In this document: positions 55,381 through 64,000 of the stretch, one piece after another
Position numbering within the stretch: the stretch's first letter is position 1
How the letters are laid out: every line of letters begins with the position of its first letter
Assembly: GCF_000240165.1 (NCBI RefSeq)
Contig: NC_017586.1
Coordinates: 3,348,001 to 3,412,000, forward strand
Origin: Streptantibioticus cattleyicolor NRRL 8057 = DSM 46488
Lineage (GTDB): Bacteria > Actinomycetota > Actinomycetes > Streptomycetales > Streptomycetaceae
Reading direction: 5' to 3'
Length of the DNA: 64,000 nt
The notes under the pieces: generated by a model
Databases searched by the model: none
Told to the model about the DNA's origin: nothing
What the model saw: only the letters and a program-made list of their open reading frames with translations
Position numbers and translations under genes: made by a program

Positions 55381-56202
55381 ATGACCACGGCCCGCCCGAG
55401 CAGATGGCTGCACTGGCTCGACGAGACCGGCGACCACCTGCTGTTCCACCTCGCCGCCGTGGCGTGGACCCCGCGCACCCTGCGCCGCTACCTCAAGGAG
55501 ATCCAGCGGCTGCTGGCCGAGGTGGTCTTCGGCACCGGGGGCCTCGGCGTCATCGGCGGCACCATCGGCGTGATGATCGGCATGACGCTGGCCACCGGCA
55601 CCGTCGTCGGACTCCAGGGGTACGCGGCCATGAACCAGCTGGGCACCACCGCGTTCACCGGGTTCATCTCCGCCTACTTCAACACCCGGGAGATCGCCCC
55701 GCTGGTCGCCGGGCTCGCCCTGTCGGCCACCGTGGGCGCCGGCTTCACCGCGCAGCTCGGCGCCATGCGCATCAACGAGGAGGTGGACGCCCTCGAAAGC
55801 ATGGGCGTCCGCAGCCTGCCATACCTGGTGACCACCCGGGTGGTGGCCGGGGTGGTGGCCATCGTGCCGCTGTACGGCATCGGGCTGCTCAGCTCGTACG
55901 TGGCCTCCCGGGTGGTGACGGTCTTCGTCAACGGGCAGTCGCAGGGCACCTACGACCACTACTTCAACCTGTTCCTGTCCCCGCAGGACGTGCTGCTGTC
56001 GGCGCTGAAGGTGCTGATCTTCAGCGTCATCGTGATCCTGGCCCACTGCTACTACGGCTTCCACGCCAAGGGCGGCCCGGCCGGGGTGGGGATCGCGGTG
56101 GGACGCTCGGTGCGCAACGCCATCGTGATCATCAGCGTCACCGACTTCTTCCTCAGCCTGGCGATCTGGGGCGCCACCACCACCGTCCGGGTGGCGGGAT
56201 GA
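55381..56202 (+). CDS. yrbEB: YrbE/MlaE-type permease B of the Mce importer
   Basis: A 273-residue MlaE-family protein, paralogous to the previous gene. The segment INEEVDALESMGVRSLPYLVTTR is the ATPase-coupling motif. Hydrophobic helices start with TGGLGVIGGTIGVMIGMTLA. ATG 55381 begins 2 bp after the YrbEA stop, with the GAGG ribosome site overlapping that stop. It overlaps mceA by 4 nt. Two different permeases imply an asymmetric dimer. Confidence 0.95.
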   Translation: MTTARPSRWLHWLDETGDHLLFHLAAVAWTPRTLRRYLKEIQRLLAEVVFGTGGLGVIGGTIGVMIGMTLATGTVVGLQGYAAMNQLGTTAFTGFISAYFNTREIAPLVAGLALSATVGAGFTAQLGAMRINEEVDALESMGVRSLPYLVTTRVVAGVVAIVPLYGIGLLSSYVASRVVTVFVNGQSQGTYDHYFNLFLSPQDVLLSALKVLIFSVIVILAHCYYGFHAKGGPAGVGIAVGRSVRNAIVIISVTDFFLSLAIWGATTTVRVAG

Positions 56203-57476
56203 GCGCCCCGGCCCCGCACCGCCGGGGAGAACGCGCGGCCACGCTGCGCCGCCGCACCGCCGGGGTGGTCTTCCTGCTGGTCCCCGCGCTGCTGGCGTGG
56301 CTGGCGGTGGCCGTCTACGACAAGTCGTTCAGCGACACCGCCACCGTCACCGTGGAGACCGGCACGGCCGGCAACGAGATGCGGGTGGGCGCCGATGTGA
56401 AGCTGCGCGGCGTGGTGGTCGGCCGGGTCTCCCGGATCACCGCCGACGGCGGCGGGGCCCGGCTCACCCTCGCCCTCGACCCGGGCCGGCTGCCCGCCAT
56501 CCCGGCGGACGTCTCCGCCCGGATGCTGCCCACCACCTTGTTCGGCGAACGGTACGTGGCCCTGGTGCCCGCCCCCGGCACCACCACGGCCGGCGCCCGG
56601 CTGGCGGCCGGCACCGTCATCCCGCAGGACCGCTCCGCCGACGCCGTCGAACTGCAACAGGTCCTCGACCACACCCTGCCGCTGCTCACCGCCGTCCAGC
56701 CGCAGAAGCTCGCCGCCACCTTGAACGCCGTCGCCACCGCGCTGCGCGGACGCGGCACCGAACTGGGCACCACCTTGCTGCGCCTCGACTCCTACCTGCG
56801 CGAGCTCAACCCCGAACTGCCCGCCCTCAACGCCGACTTCCACGAACTGGTGCGGGCCAGTGACGTCTACGCCGACGCCGCCCCCGACATCGTCCAGGCG
56901 CTCACCGACTTCACCACCACCAGCGGCACCCTGGCCGAACAGCGCGCCCGACTGGCCACCGTCTACGGCGCCGCCACCACCACCGCCCAGGACGTCACCA
57001 CCTGGCTGCGGAACAACCGGGAGAACGTCATCCGGCTCGCCGCCGACAGCCGCGGCACCCTGGAACTCCTCGCCCGCCACGCCCCGGCCTTCCCCTGCAC
57101 CCTGCACACCCTGGCCGCCTTCGTCCCCGTCATGGACACCGCCCTCGGCAAGGGCACCGACGAACCCGGGCTGCACGTCACCGTCACCACGGTGCCCTCC
57201 CGCGGCCGTTACCTGCCCGGCGCCGACACCCCGCGCTACGACGCGAGCGGCGGCCCCCGCTGCTACGCGGTGCCCTACACCGGCGACCCGGCGCCCACGG
57301 CGGTCTCGGGCAACGGCACGTCAAGCACCCTCGGGCTGCCCAACTCCCCGCAGGAGAACGAACTCGTGGACGAACTGCTGGCCCCCGGGATGAAACGCCC
57401 GGCCGCCTCGCTGCCCGACTGGAGCAGCGTGCTGGCGGGGCCGGTGTTCCGCGGCGCGGAGGTGACGGTGAAGTGA
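56199..57476 (+). CDS. mceA: Mce-family protein A
   Basis: A 425-residue substrate-binding subunit. One N-terminal membrane helix (AGVVFLLVPALLAWLAVAVY) is followed by the MCE/MlaD domain (residues ~45-135: EMRVGADVKLRGVVVGRVSRI, RMLPTTLFGERYVALVPAP). A long helical region (residues ~150-310) builds the lipid tube and a Cys-containing tail follows. ATG 56199 overlaps yrbEB by 4 nt; the stop overlaps mceB by 4 nt. First of six paralogues that form a heterohexamer spanning the envelope. Confidence 0.95.
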   Translation: MSAPAPHRRGERAATLRRRTAGVVFLLVPALLAWLAVAVYDKSFSDTATVTVETGTAGNEMRVGADVKLRGVVVGRVSRITADGGGARLTLALDPGRLPAIPADVSARMLPTTLFGERYVALVPAPGTTTAGARLAAGTVIPQDRSADAVELQQVLDHTLPLLTAVQPQKLAATLNAVATALRGRGTELGTTLLRLDSYLRELNPELPALNADFHELVRASDVYADAAPDIVQALTDFTTTSGTLAEQRARLATVYGAATTTAQDVTTWLRNNRENVIRLAADSRGTLELLARHAPAFPCTLHTLAAFVPVMDTALGKGTDEPGLHVTVTTVPSRGRYLPGADTPRYDASGGPRCYAVPYTGDPAPTAVSGNGTSSTLGLPNSPQENELVDELLAPGMKRPAASLPDWSSVLAGPVFRGAEVTVK

Positions 57477-58504
57477 CACGCCGGGGCATCACCGCACCGC
57501 TGGTCAAGTCGCTGGTCTTCATCGCGGTGACCGCGCTGGCCACCACGGCGCTGGCGCTGGGCATCGCGGGCGGACAGGTCGAGGGCACGGTGGCGTACCG
57601 GGCCCGGTTCACCGACGTCACCGGGCTGACGGTGGGCGACAGCGTACGGATCGCCGGCGTCACGGTGGGCCAGGTGGACGGCGTCGGGGTGGTCGACCAC
57701 CGGATCGCCGAGGTGCGCTTCTCGGTGGCCCGCGACCACCCGCTGCCCGCCTCCGTCACCGCCGCGGTGAAATACCTCAACCTGGTCGGACAGCGCTACG
57801 TCGACCTGGGCCAGGGCAGCGGACCGGTCGGCCGCACCCTGCCGCCCGGCTCCGTCATCCCGCTGGACCGCACCAGCCCCGCCCTCGACCTCACCCAGCT
57901 GTTCAACGGGTTCCAGCCGCTCTTCCAGGGGCTGTCGCCCAGGGACGTCAACCAGCTCGCCACCGAGATCGTCCAGGTGCTCCAGGGCGAGGGCGGCACC
58001 GTGGACACCCTGATCGGCACCGTCGGCTCGCTGACCACCACCCTGGCCGCCAAGGACAAGGTGATCGGCGAGGTGATCGACAACCTCGGCGCCGTGCTGA
58101 AGACCGTCGACGACCACCGGGCCGGCTTCGACGACCTGGTCGCCACCCTGCAACAACTGGTGACCGGGTTCGCCGCCGACCGGGAACCGCTCGGCGAGTC
58201 GATCACCGCCGTCTCCCAGCTGACCACCAGCACCGCGGACCTCCTCCAGCAGGGCCGGGCCCCGCTGAAGGACTCCATCGCCCAGCTCGGCCGCCTCTCC
58301 GGGAACCTGGCCGCGGGCACCCCGCAACTGGAGGGCTTCTTGCGCAACACCCCCGCCAAGATGCGTGCCGTCGGCCGCCTCGCCAGCTACGGCTCCTGGC
58401 TCAACCTCTACCTGTGCCAGGCGAAGGTCACCGGGGTCACCACCGCCGACGGCAGCAAACCGCCCACCGGCATCCCCGTCACCCAGCCGAGGTGCCGGTC
58501 ATGA
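57473..58504 (+). CDS. mceB: Mce-family protein B
   Basis: A 343-residue Mce protein. N-terminal helix SLVFIAVTALATTALALGIA, MCE domain FTDVTGLTVGDSVRIAGVTV and KYLNLVGQRYVDLG, then a helical tube domain to the C-terminus ending with a Cys pair (LYLCQAK, PRCRS). It starts at GTG 57473, overlapping mceA (GTGA). Shorter than MceA, as in other Mce systems. Confidence 0.94.
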   Translation: MTRRGITAPLVKSLVFIAVTALATTALALGIAGGQVEGTVAYRARFTDVTGLTVGDSVRIAGVTVGQVDGVGVVDHRIAEVRFSVARDHPLPASVTAAVKYLNLVGQRYVDLGQGSGPVGRTLPPGSVIPLDRTSPALDLTQLFNGFQPLFQGLSPRDVNQLATEIVQVLQGEGGTVDTLIGTVGSLTTTLAAKDKVIGEVIDNLGAVLKTVDDHRAGFDDLVATLQQLVTGFAADREPLGESITAVSQLTTSTADLLQQGRAPLKDSIAQLGRLSGNLAAGTPQLEGFLRNTPAKMRAVGRLASYGSWLNLYLCQAKVTGVTTADGSKPPTGIPVTQPRCRS

Positions 58505-59562
58505 GGGCCCCCTGGCGCCGCGCCGGACGGCGGCGGGGCCCGCTCTTCACGCCGCTGCGGGAACGCAACCCGGTGCTCGTCGGCGCCGCCGGACTGCTGG
58601 CGCTGGCGCTCGCCGCCACCCTGGCCTGGAACGCCGACGCGCTCCCGTTCATCGGCGGCGGCACCACCTACCACGCCGACTTCACCGAGGCCGCCGGGCT
58701 CACCCCCGGCAACGAGGTGCGGGTCGCCGGGGTGAAGGTCGGCAAGGTCACCGGGGTCGCCCTGGACGGCGCCCGGGTGGAGGTCACCTTCGAGGTGAAG
58801 GACACCTGGATCGGCGACGCCAGCACCGCCGCCATCGGCATCAAGACCCTGCTGGGCGAGAAGTACCTGGCCCTCGACCCGCTCGGGGCCGCCCCGCAGA
58901 ACCCCGCCACCCGCATCCCGGTCACCCGCACCACCTCCCCGTACGACGTCACCCAGGCGCTCGGCGGACTCGGCAGGACCCTCGGCGCCCTCGACACCCG
59001 GCAGCTCGCCCGCAGCTTCCAGGCGGTCTCCGACGCCTTCCGGAACACCCCGGCCTCGGTACGCGGCGCGGTCACCGGACTGACGGCGCTCTCCCGGACC
59101 GTGGCCAGCCGCGACGCCCAGCTCGCCCGGCTGCTCGACGCCAGCAAGGACGTGACCCGCACCCTGGCCGGCGACGACGACCACGTCGAGAAGCTCATCG
59201 GCGACGGCAGCGCCCTCCTCGGCGAACTCCAGCGCCGCCGCGACGCCGTCCACGCCCTGCTCACCGGCACCCGCGACCTCGGCACCCAACTCACCGGGCT
59301 GGTACGGGAGAACGAACGGCAGCTCGCCCCCACCCTGGACGCCCTCGACCGGGTCACCTCGGTGCTCCAGGCCAACTACGCGAACCTGCAACAGGTGCTC
59401 GCGCTGGCCGGCCCCTACTACCGGCTGATCGGCAACACCCTCGGCAACGGCCGCTGGTTCGACACCTACCTGTGCGGACTGGTGCCCAAGGACTACCTGC
59501 CGCCCGGCACGCCCCCGGCCACCGGGTGCATGCCGCCGAAGCCCGCGGGCGGTGGGCGATGA
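58501..59562 (+). CDS. mceC: Mce-family protein C
   Basis: A 353-residue Mce protein. Membrane helix VLVGAAGLLALALAATLAW, MCE domain (DFTEAAGLTPGNEVRVAGVKV, IGIKTLLGEKYLALDPLG), then a helical domain and a C-terminal segment with two Cys (DTYLCGL, TGCMPPK). ATG 58501 overlaps mceB by 4 nt and its end overlaps mceD by 4 nt. Confidence 0.94.
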   Translation: MRAPWRRAGRRRGPLFTPLRERNPVLVGAAGLLALALAATLAWNADALPFIGGGTTYHADFTEAAGLTPGNEVRVAGVKVGKVTGVALDGARVEVTFEVKDTWIGDASTAAIGIKTLLGEKYLALDPLGAAPQNPATRIPVTRTTSPYDVTQALGGLGRTLGALDTRQLARSFQAVSDAFRNTPASVRGAVTGLTALSRTVASRDAQLARLLDASKDVTRTLAGDDDHVEKLIGDGSALLGELQRRRDAVHALLTGTRDLGTQLTGLVRENERQLAPTLDALDRVTSVLQANYANLQQVLALAGPYYRLIGNTLGNGRWFDTYLCGLVPKDYLPPGTPPATGCMPPKPAGGGR

Positions 59563-60641
59563 GGAGGTGGACGCGCGTGTGGCGGATCCGGCGCCCGAGG
59601 CCGGGCCGATGGCGGCCGGTCGCCCTGGTCACCGCGGCCGTACTGGTGGTGGCCGGCGGCACGGCGGCCGGGCTGGCGCTGACGTCCGGGCCGCCGGACC
59701 TGCGCGTCACCGCCTGGTTCGACCACACCGTCGGCGTCTACCCCGGCTCCGACCTGCGGGTGCTCGGGGTGAAGGTGGGCACGGTGGACGCCGTGGTGCC
59801 GCAGGGCCGACGGGTCCGGGTGACGCTGACGCTCGACCACGGCGTCCCGGTGCCGGCCGGCGCCCACGCCGTGGTGGTCGCCCCCAGCGTGGTCGCCGAC
59901 CGCTACATCCAGCTCACCCCGGCCTGGACCGGCGGCCCCCGGCTCGCCGACCACGCCGTCATCCCGGTCGAACGCACCGCCACCCCGGTGGAGATCGACC
60001 AGCTCTACACCAGCGTCACCGACCTCGCCGACGCCCTCGGTCCCAAGGGCGCCAACGCCACCGGCGCCCTGTCGAGACTGCTCGATGTCGGAGCCGCCAA
60101 CCTCAAGGGCAACGGCAAGGCCATGGGCGAGACCATCGACCAGCTCGGCCAGGCCGCGAGCACGCTCGCCGGCCACCGCGACGACCTCTTCGCCACCCTG
60201 TCCTACCTCCAGACCTTCACCGCCATGCTGAAGAAGAACGACAGCCAGGTGCGCACCGCGGTCAGCCGCCTCGGCGACGTCAGCACCTTCCTCGCCCAGG
60301 ACCGCCGCGACCTCGGCGACGCGCTGCGCCAACTGGCCACCGCGCTCGGCGAGGTGAAGGGCTTCATCCAGGACAACCGGGCCCGGCTCAGGACCAGCGT
60401 CGACAAGCTCACCCCGCTCACCCAGGCCCTGGTCGACCAGCGCGCCTCCCTCGCCGAACTCCTCGACACCGCGCCGCTCGCCGCCGACAACGCGCTGAGC
60501 GCCTACGACCCCGCGCACCGCACCCTGGACGGCCGCGGCGACCTCAACGAGCTGAGCATGGGCCCCGGCGCCAAGGCGGACACCGGCCCGCCGCTGCCAC
60601 TGCCCGGCGTCGGCACCCCGCGCACCGGGGCCGCCCGATGA
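59559..60641 (+). CDS. mceD: Mce-family protein D
   Basis: A 360-residue Mce protein. A strongly basic N-terminus (RRWTRVWRIRRPRPGRWRP) precedes the membrane helix VALVTAAVLVVAGGTAAGLA. The MCE domain has VYPGSDLRVLGVKVGTVDAV and APSVVADRYIQLTPAW. A long helical domain runs to residue ~310 and the C-terminus is Pro/Gly-rich. The start is fixed by the 4-nt overlap with mceC. Confidence 0.94.
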   Translation: MRRWTRVWRIRRPRPGRWRPVALVTAAVLVVAGGTAAGLALTSGPPDLRVTAWFDHTVGVYPGSDLRVLGVKVGTVDAVVPQGRRVRVTLTLDHGVPVPAGAHAVVVAPSVVADRYIQLTPAWTGGPRLADHAVIPVERTATPVEIDQLYTSVTDLADALGPKGANATGALSRLLDVGAANLKGNGKAMGETIDQLGQAASTLAGHRDDLFATLSYLQTFTAMLKKNDSQVRTAVSRLGDVSTFLAQDRRDLGDALRQLATALGEVKGFIQDNRARLRTSVDKLTPLTQALVDQRASLAELLDTAPLAADNALSAYDPAHRTLDGRGDLNELSMGPGAKADTGPPLPLPGVGTPRTGAAR

Positions 60642-61828
60642 GGCGCCGCACGCTCACCGCCGCCGCGCTCGCCCTCGTCCTGTCCGGGGCGAGCGGCTGC
60701 TCCGCCACGCTCGGCACCGCCGGTGACCTGCCGCTGCCCGGCGGCGCCGACCTCGGCGGCCACCCGTTCCGGATCACCGCCGAGTTCACCGACGTCACCA
60801 GCCTGGTGCCGCAGGCCGCGGTCAAGGTCAACGACGTGGCCGTGGGCCGGGTGACCGGCGTCGCGGTGACCCCGGGCAGGTGGACGGCGACGGTGACCAT
60901 GAAGGTCAACGGCGCGGTGCGGCTGCCTGCCAACGCCTACGCCCGGGTGGCCCAGTCCAGCCTGCTGGGCGAGAAGTACGTGGAGCTGTCCGCCCCGCCG
61001 GACGGGCGCACGGCGACGGGCCGGCTGACCGGCGGCGCCGCCATCCCGGTGTCCCGCACCGACCGGGACCCGGAGGTCGAGGAGGTCTTCGGCGCCCTGT
61101 CGATGGTGCTCAACGGCGGCGGGGTGGCCCAACTGCGCACCATCACCACCGAGTTGAACAAGGCACTGGCCGGCAACGAACCCCAGGTGCGGTCACTGCT
61201 GGGCCGGCTCGCCACCCTCACGAGCGACCTCGACGCGCACCGCGGCGAGATCACCGCCGCCCTCGACGGGGTGGACCGGCTCTCCGCCACCCTGGCCACC
61301 CGCGACCGGCAGATCGGCACCGTGCTCACCGGGCTGAGCCCCGGACTGAAGGTGCTGGACCAGCAGCGCGGCGCCCTGCTGACCATGCTCCGCTCGCTCG
61401 ACGCCCTCTCCTCGGTCGCCGTGGACACCGTCAACCGGAGCAAGGACGACATGGTCGCCGACCTGACCGCGCTCGCCCCGACGCTGCGCCGACTCGCCGA
61501 CGCCGGCAAGGACCTGCCCGACTCGCTCCAGGTGCTGCTGACGTATCCGTTCACCGACGAGGTGCTGCGCGGCATCAAGGGCGACTACCTCAACGTCTAC
61601 CTCGACCTGACGGCCGCCCCGGGCACCCGGGTGATCCCGCCGATGGACCCGGACGACAACGTCTACCCGCAGGCTCCGGCCCGGCGCGGCGCCGCCGCGC
61701 CGCCGCTCCCGCTGCCGTCGACGGTCACCCCGGCGCCGTCCCCGTCCCCGTCCGCGTCCACATCCCCGCCCCCGTCCCCGGCGAAGTCCCCGTCCTCGTC
61801 CTCGTCCGCACCGGCGGGAGGCCACTGA
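60638..61828 (+). CDS. mceE: Mce-family lipoprotein E
   Basis: A 396-residue Mce protein with a lipoprotein signal: LTAAALALVLSGASGC, acylated at Cys21. The MCE domain follows (FTDVTSLVPQAAVKVNDVAV, SSLLGEKYVELSAPP), then the helical region and a low-complexity tail of about 45 residues made of Pro, Ser and Ala (SPSPSASTSPPPSPAKSPSS). MceE is the lipoprotein in most six-gene Mce operons, which supports the order assignment. It overlaps mceD by 4 nt; the last stop base is the first base of mceF. Confidence 0.95.
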   Translation: MRRRTLTAAALALVLSGASGCSATLGTAGDLPLPGGADLGGHPFRITAEFTDVTSLVPQAAVKVNDVAVGRVTGVAVTPGRWTATVTMKVNGAVRLPANAYARVAQSSLLGEKYVELSAPPDGRTATGRLTGGAAIPVSRTDRDPEVEEVFGALSMVLNGGGVAQLRTITTELNKALAGNEPQVRSLLGRLATLTSDLDAHRGEITAALDGVDRLSATLATRDRQIGTVLTGLSPGLKVLDQQRGALLTMLRSLDALSSVAVDTVNRSKDDMVADLTALAPTLRRLADAGKDLPDSLQVLLTYPFTDEVLRGIKGDYLNVYLDLTAAPGTRVIPPMDPDDNVYPQAPARRGAAAPPLPLPSTVTPAPSPSPSASTSPPPSPAKSPSSSSSAPAGGH

Positions 61829-63084
61829 TGCTCACCCTCGCCGCCCGGCTGAAGAACCTGGCCTTCCTGGTGATCGCGGTGCTGGTGCTCGGCTACCTCG
61901 CCGTCCGGTACGCCGGGCTCGGCCCCTACCTGGGGATGCGCGGCTACTACGCGGTCAGGGCCGAACTGCCCAGCAGCGGCGGGCTGTTCGAGCACGCCGA
62001 GGTCACCTACCGCGGGGTGCGGGTGGGCACCGTCGGGCCGATCACGCTCACCGCGGACGGCGTGGAGGCCCAGTTGCGCATCGACGACTCGGCGCCGCCG
62101 ATCCCCGCCCGGCTGCACGCCGTGGTGGCCGACCTGTCGGCCGTCGGCGAGCAGTACATCGACCTGCGGCCCACCACCGACGGCGGCCCCTACCTCGCCG
62201 ACGGCGCCCGGGTCCCGGCCGCCGAGACCAGCGTCCCGGCACCGGTGACCAACCTGCTCACCAGCGTGGACAACCTGACCGCCTCCGTCCCGCTCACCTC
62301 GCTGCGCACCGTGGTCGGCGAGCTGGGCGACGCCTTCGCCGGACAGGCCGGCAACCTCCAGGCGCTGCTGGACAACGGCTCGAAGTTCGTCGCCTCCGCC
62401 GACCAGGCGCTCCCCACCGACCGGACGCTGATGCGCGACGGCGCCACCGTGCTGCGCACCCAGGCCGACGAGGGCCAGGCCATCTCCGGCTTCGCCACCG
62501 GCGCCCGGGAACTGGCCGGGCAGCTCGCCGCCTCCGACACCGACCTGCGCCGCGTCATCGCCGCCGCCCCCGAGGCGGCCGGCCAGGTCAGCGCGTTGCT
62601 GCGGGACCTCGACCCCGACCTCAGCGTGGTGCTGGCCAACCTGCTGACCACCTCCGAGGTGGCCGTCACCCGGCAGCACGGCACCGAGGAACTCCTCGTC
62701 CGGCTGCCCGCGCTGGCCGCCGCCGGCTCGACCGCCGTCACCCCCGCCGGTGCCCGCTTCGGCATGGCCGTCACCTTCTTCGCCCCGCTGCCGTGCACCG
62801 CCGGATACGCCGGGACGACCTACCGCAACGGCCTGGACGTGAGCCCGGGCCCGGCGTGGAACACCGGTGCGCGCTGCACCGCGCCGCCGGGCAGCGGGAC
62901 CGACGTGCGGGGGTCGGCCAACGCCCCCTCCGGCGGCCCGGTGCCCTCGCCGGCCCGGCCCGGGTCACTGCTGCCGCACGCCGCCGGTGCCCAGGGACTG
63001 CCCGGTGCGCTGTCGTTGCCGGCGCTGCCGTCGGGCGGGCCGTCCGGCATGGCCGGGCTGCTCGGGCTCGGGGGCGGACGGTGA
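61828..63084 (+). CDS. mceF: Mce-family protein F
   Basis: A 418-residue Mce protein. N-terminal helix NLAFLVIAVLVLGYLAVRYA; MCE domain with LFEHAEVTYRGVRVGTVGPI and LSAVGEQYIDLRP; helical domain with MRDGATVLRTQADEGQAIS; then a Cys-containing region (PLPCTAGY, GARCTAPP) and a Gly/Pro/Leu-rich tail of about 60 residues. It overlaps mceE by 1 nt and the next gene by 4 nt. It completes the A-F set. Confidence 0.94.
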   Translation: MLTLAARLKNLAFLVIAVLVLGYLAVRYAGLGPYLGMRGYYAVRAELPSSGGLFEHAEVTYRGVRVGTVGPITLTADGVEAQLRIDDSAPPIPARLHAVVADLSAVGEQYIDLRPTTDGGPYLADGARVPAAETSVPAPVTNLLTSVDNLTASVPLTSLRTVVGELGDAFAGQAGNLQALLDNGSKFVASADQALPTDRTLMRDGATVLRTQADEGQAISGFATGARELAGQLAASDTDLRRVIAAAPEAAGQVSALLRDLDPDLSVVLANLLTTSEVAVTRQHGTEELLVRLPALAAAGSTAVTPAGARFGMAVTFFAPLPCTAGYAGTTYRNGLDVSPGPAWNTGARCTAPPGSGTDVRGSANAPSGGPVPSPARPGSLLPHAAGAQGLPGALSLPALPSGGPSGMAGLLGLGGGR

Positions 63085-63584
63085 CCCGGCGGCGGGTGGC
63101 CTGGTGGGCGGCGGGCGCGGTCGCGGTGGCGCTGTGCGCCTTCTCCGGCTGGTGGTACGCCGCCGCCCGCACCGATTCCGCGCTCTCCTACGGCACCGCC
63201 CGGGACGCCGTACTGGCCGCCGCCCGCCTCCAGATCACCCGGCTCGGCAGCGTGGACGCGGGCCATGTGGACGCCGGGCTCGGCCAGTGGCTGGACGCCA
63301 CCACCGGACCGTTGCACGACCAGCTCGGCCGCACCCGGGCGAGCGACGCGGCCGGTCTGAGGAAGTCCGGCAACTCCGCCCGCACCACGGTCACCGACGC
63401 CGCCGTCACCGAACTGGACGACCGGGCCGGCACCGCCCGGGCCATCGCCACCGTCACCGTACGGATCACCCCGCGCGACGGCACGGCCACCACCGACCGC
63501 AAGCGCTTCGAGGCCGCGCTGGCCCGCACCCCCGCGGGGTGGAAACTCACCGCGCTCTCCGCCGTACCGGTCGGCGGAGGCTGA
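63081..63584 (+). CDS. Mce-associated membrane protein (Mas), first
   Basis: A 167-residue protein. A short basic N-terminus (MTRRRVAWW) and one membrane helix (AAGAVAVALCAFSGWWYAAA) precede an extracytoplasmic domain of ~130 residues with an NTF2-like feel (ALSYGTARDAVLAAARLQIT, ARAIATVTVRITPRDG). Mce operons usually end with one or two such Mas genes; the proteins help assemble or stabilise the complex. GTG 63081 overlaps mceF (GTGA). Confidence 0.88.
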   Translation: MTRRRVAWWAAGAVAVALCAFSGWWYAAARTDSALSYGTARDAVLAAARLQITRLGSVDAGHVDAGLGQWLDATTGPLHDQLGRTRASDAAGLRKSGNSARTTVTDAAVTELDDRAGTARAIATVTVRITPRDGTATTDRKRFEAALARTPAGWKLTALSAVPVGGG

Positions 63585-63586
63585 CC

Positions 63587-64000
63587 GTGGACACCGGAGA
63601 GGAACGCGAAGGCGTGACCACCGTCGACGACCCGCCGCAGGCCCAGGCCGCCCCCGACGCCGGACGGCCCGTCCGCGTCCGATGGCGCCGCCCGCTGCTC
63701 GTCCTCGCCGCGCTGGTGGTGCTGGTCGGCTGCGGAACGCTGCTGTACGAGGGGTTCCGGCTGCGCGCGGCGCCCGCGGTGACCAACCGGGCGCTCACCG
63801 ACGCCGCCGCCACCGACGCCGTGGCCGGCGAGGTCGGCGACGCCCTGGCCAAGGTGTTCTCCTACGGGCCCGACAGCACCGAGGCCACCGGCGGCACCGC
63901 CCGGGACCTGCTCGCCGGCCCCGCCGCCGACCAGTACCGGGCGCTCTTCGCCCAGGTCGCGCCACGCGTCACCGAACAACGGCTCACCCTTACCACCCAC
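63587..64000 (+). CDS. Mce-associated membrane protein, second (truncated by window end)
   Basis: The reading frame is open from GTG 63587 to the end of the window (138 codons, no stop). It starts MDTGEEREGVTTVDDPPQAQ and has one membrane helix (LLVLAALVVLVGCGTLLYEG, about residues 41-60). A Mas-like outer domain follows (AVTNRALTDAAATDAVAGEV, GDALAKVFSYG). GTG 63614 is an alternative start. It begins 2 bp after the first Mas stop, so it belongs to the same operon. Confidence 0.85.
   Translation, partial: MDTGEEREGVTTVDDPPQAQAAPDAGRPVRVRWRRPLLVLAALVVLVGCGTLLYEGFRLRAAPAVTNRALTDAAATDAVAGEVGDALAKVFSYGPDSTEATGGTARDLLAGPAADQYRALFAQVAPRVTEQRLTLTTH

Overview
The window is very GC-rich actinobacterial DNA, with third-position G/C, many GTG starts, 4-nt stop/start overlaps and no introns. 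It carries Streptomyces hallmarks: two parS sites of the Streptomyces type, a fused CydDC protein, a conservon (cvnABCD plus P450) and a Rex operator in front of cydA. I read it as a chromosomal segment of Streptomyces or a close relative. The thiC, hisC-cydABDC block and the parS sites suggest it lies within about a hundred kb of oriC. That placement is inference from gene order remembered from Streptomyces coelicolor.

Layout. 1-5.5 kb: a truncated cystathionine gamma-lyase-type PLP enzyme (-), twin parS sites, a holin-family membrane protein, a cupin, a tiny membrane protein, a flotillin with its NfeD-like partner, and thiC under a TPP riboswitch. 5.5-8 kb: a VapBC-type toxin-antitoxin pair and a stand-alone tuf gene lying outside any str operon. 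Its EF-Tu has Thr where E. coli has Ala375, a known kirromycin-resistance substitution. 8-12.5 kb: a secreted SH3-like protein, a membrane protein, a metallophosphoesterase and a LacI-family regulator. 12.8-20.6 kb: hisC, then cydA-cydB-cydDC with a near-consensus Rex site. 20.9-28.9 kb: a HAD phosphatase, a 0.67-kb array of three diverged ~235-bp repeats, an F420-type LLM oxidoreductase, a small gene with an in-frame stop at codon 3, and a minus-strand cluster (M24 peptidase, EphD-like hydrolase/SDR fusion, metal-dependent hydrolase, MerR regulator). 29-38 kb: a two-ATPase/two-permease ABC operon, a cytoplasmic-type lipase, and a heterodimeric ABC exporter with one degenerate ATP site. 38-46.8 kb: tatA, an envelope protein, UdgX, and a conservon ending in a P450 that lacks the ExxR motif, with a second P450 converging on it. 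46.9-50.6 kb: an MFS exporter divergent from an XRE/MmyB-type regulator, and a PucR/CdaR-type regulator. 51-64 kb: two secreted proteins followed by an Mce lipid-import operon (ATPase, two YrbE permeases, MceA-F, two Mce-associated proteins); the last gene runs off the window.

How the parts work together. Redox sensing (Rex) probably drives the bd oxidase and its assembly transporter. The conservon is a GTPase-centred signalling unit with a P450 output. The Mce operon is translated as a nearly unbroken chain of overlapping cistrons, consistent with fixed subunit ratios in one envelope complex. The most unusual items are the tuf copy predicted to be elfamycin-resistant, the three-copy repeat with a covarying hairpin, the ExxR-less P450, and the in-frame stop at 23873-23875. 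I did not find an obviously new multi-gene defence or biosynthetic system.
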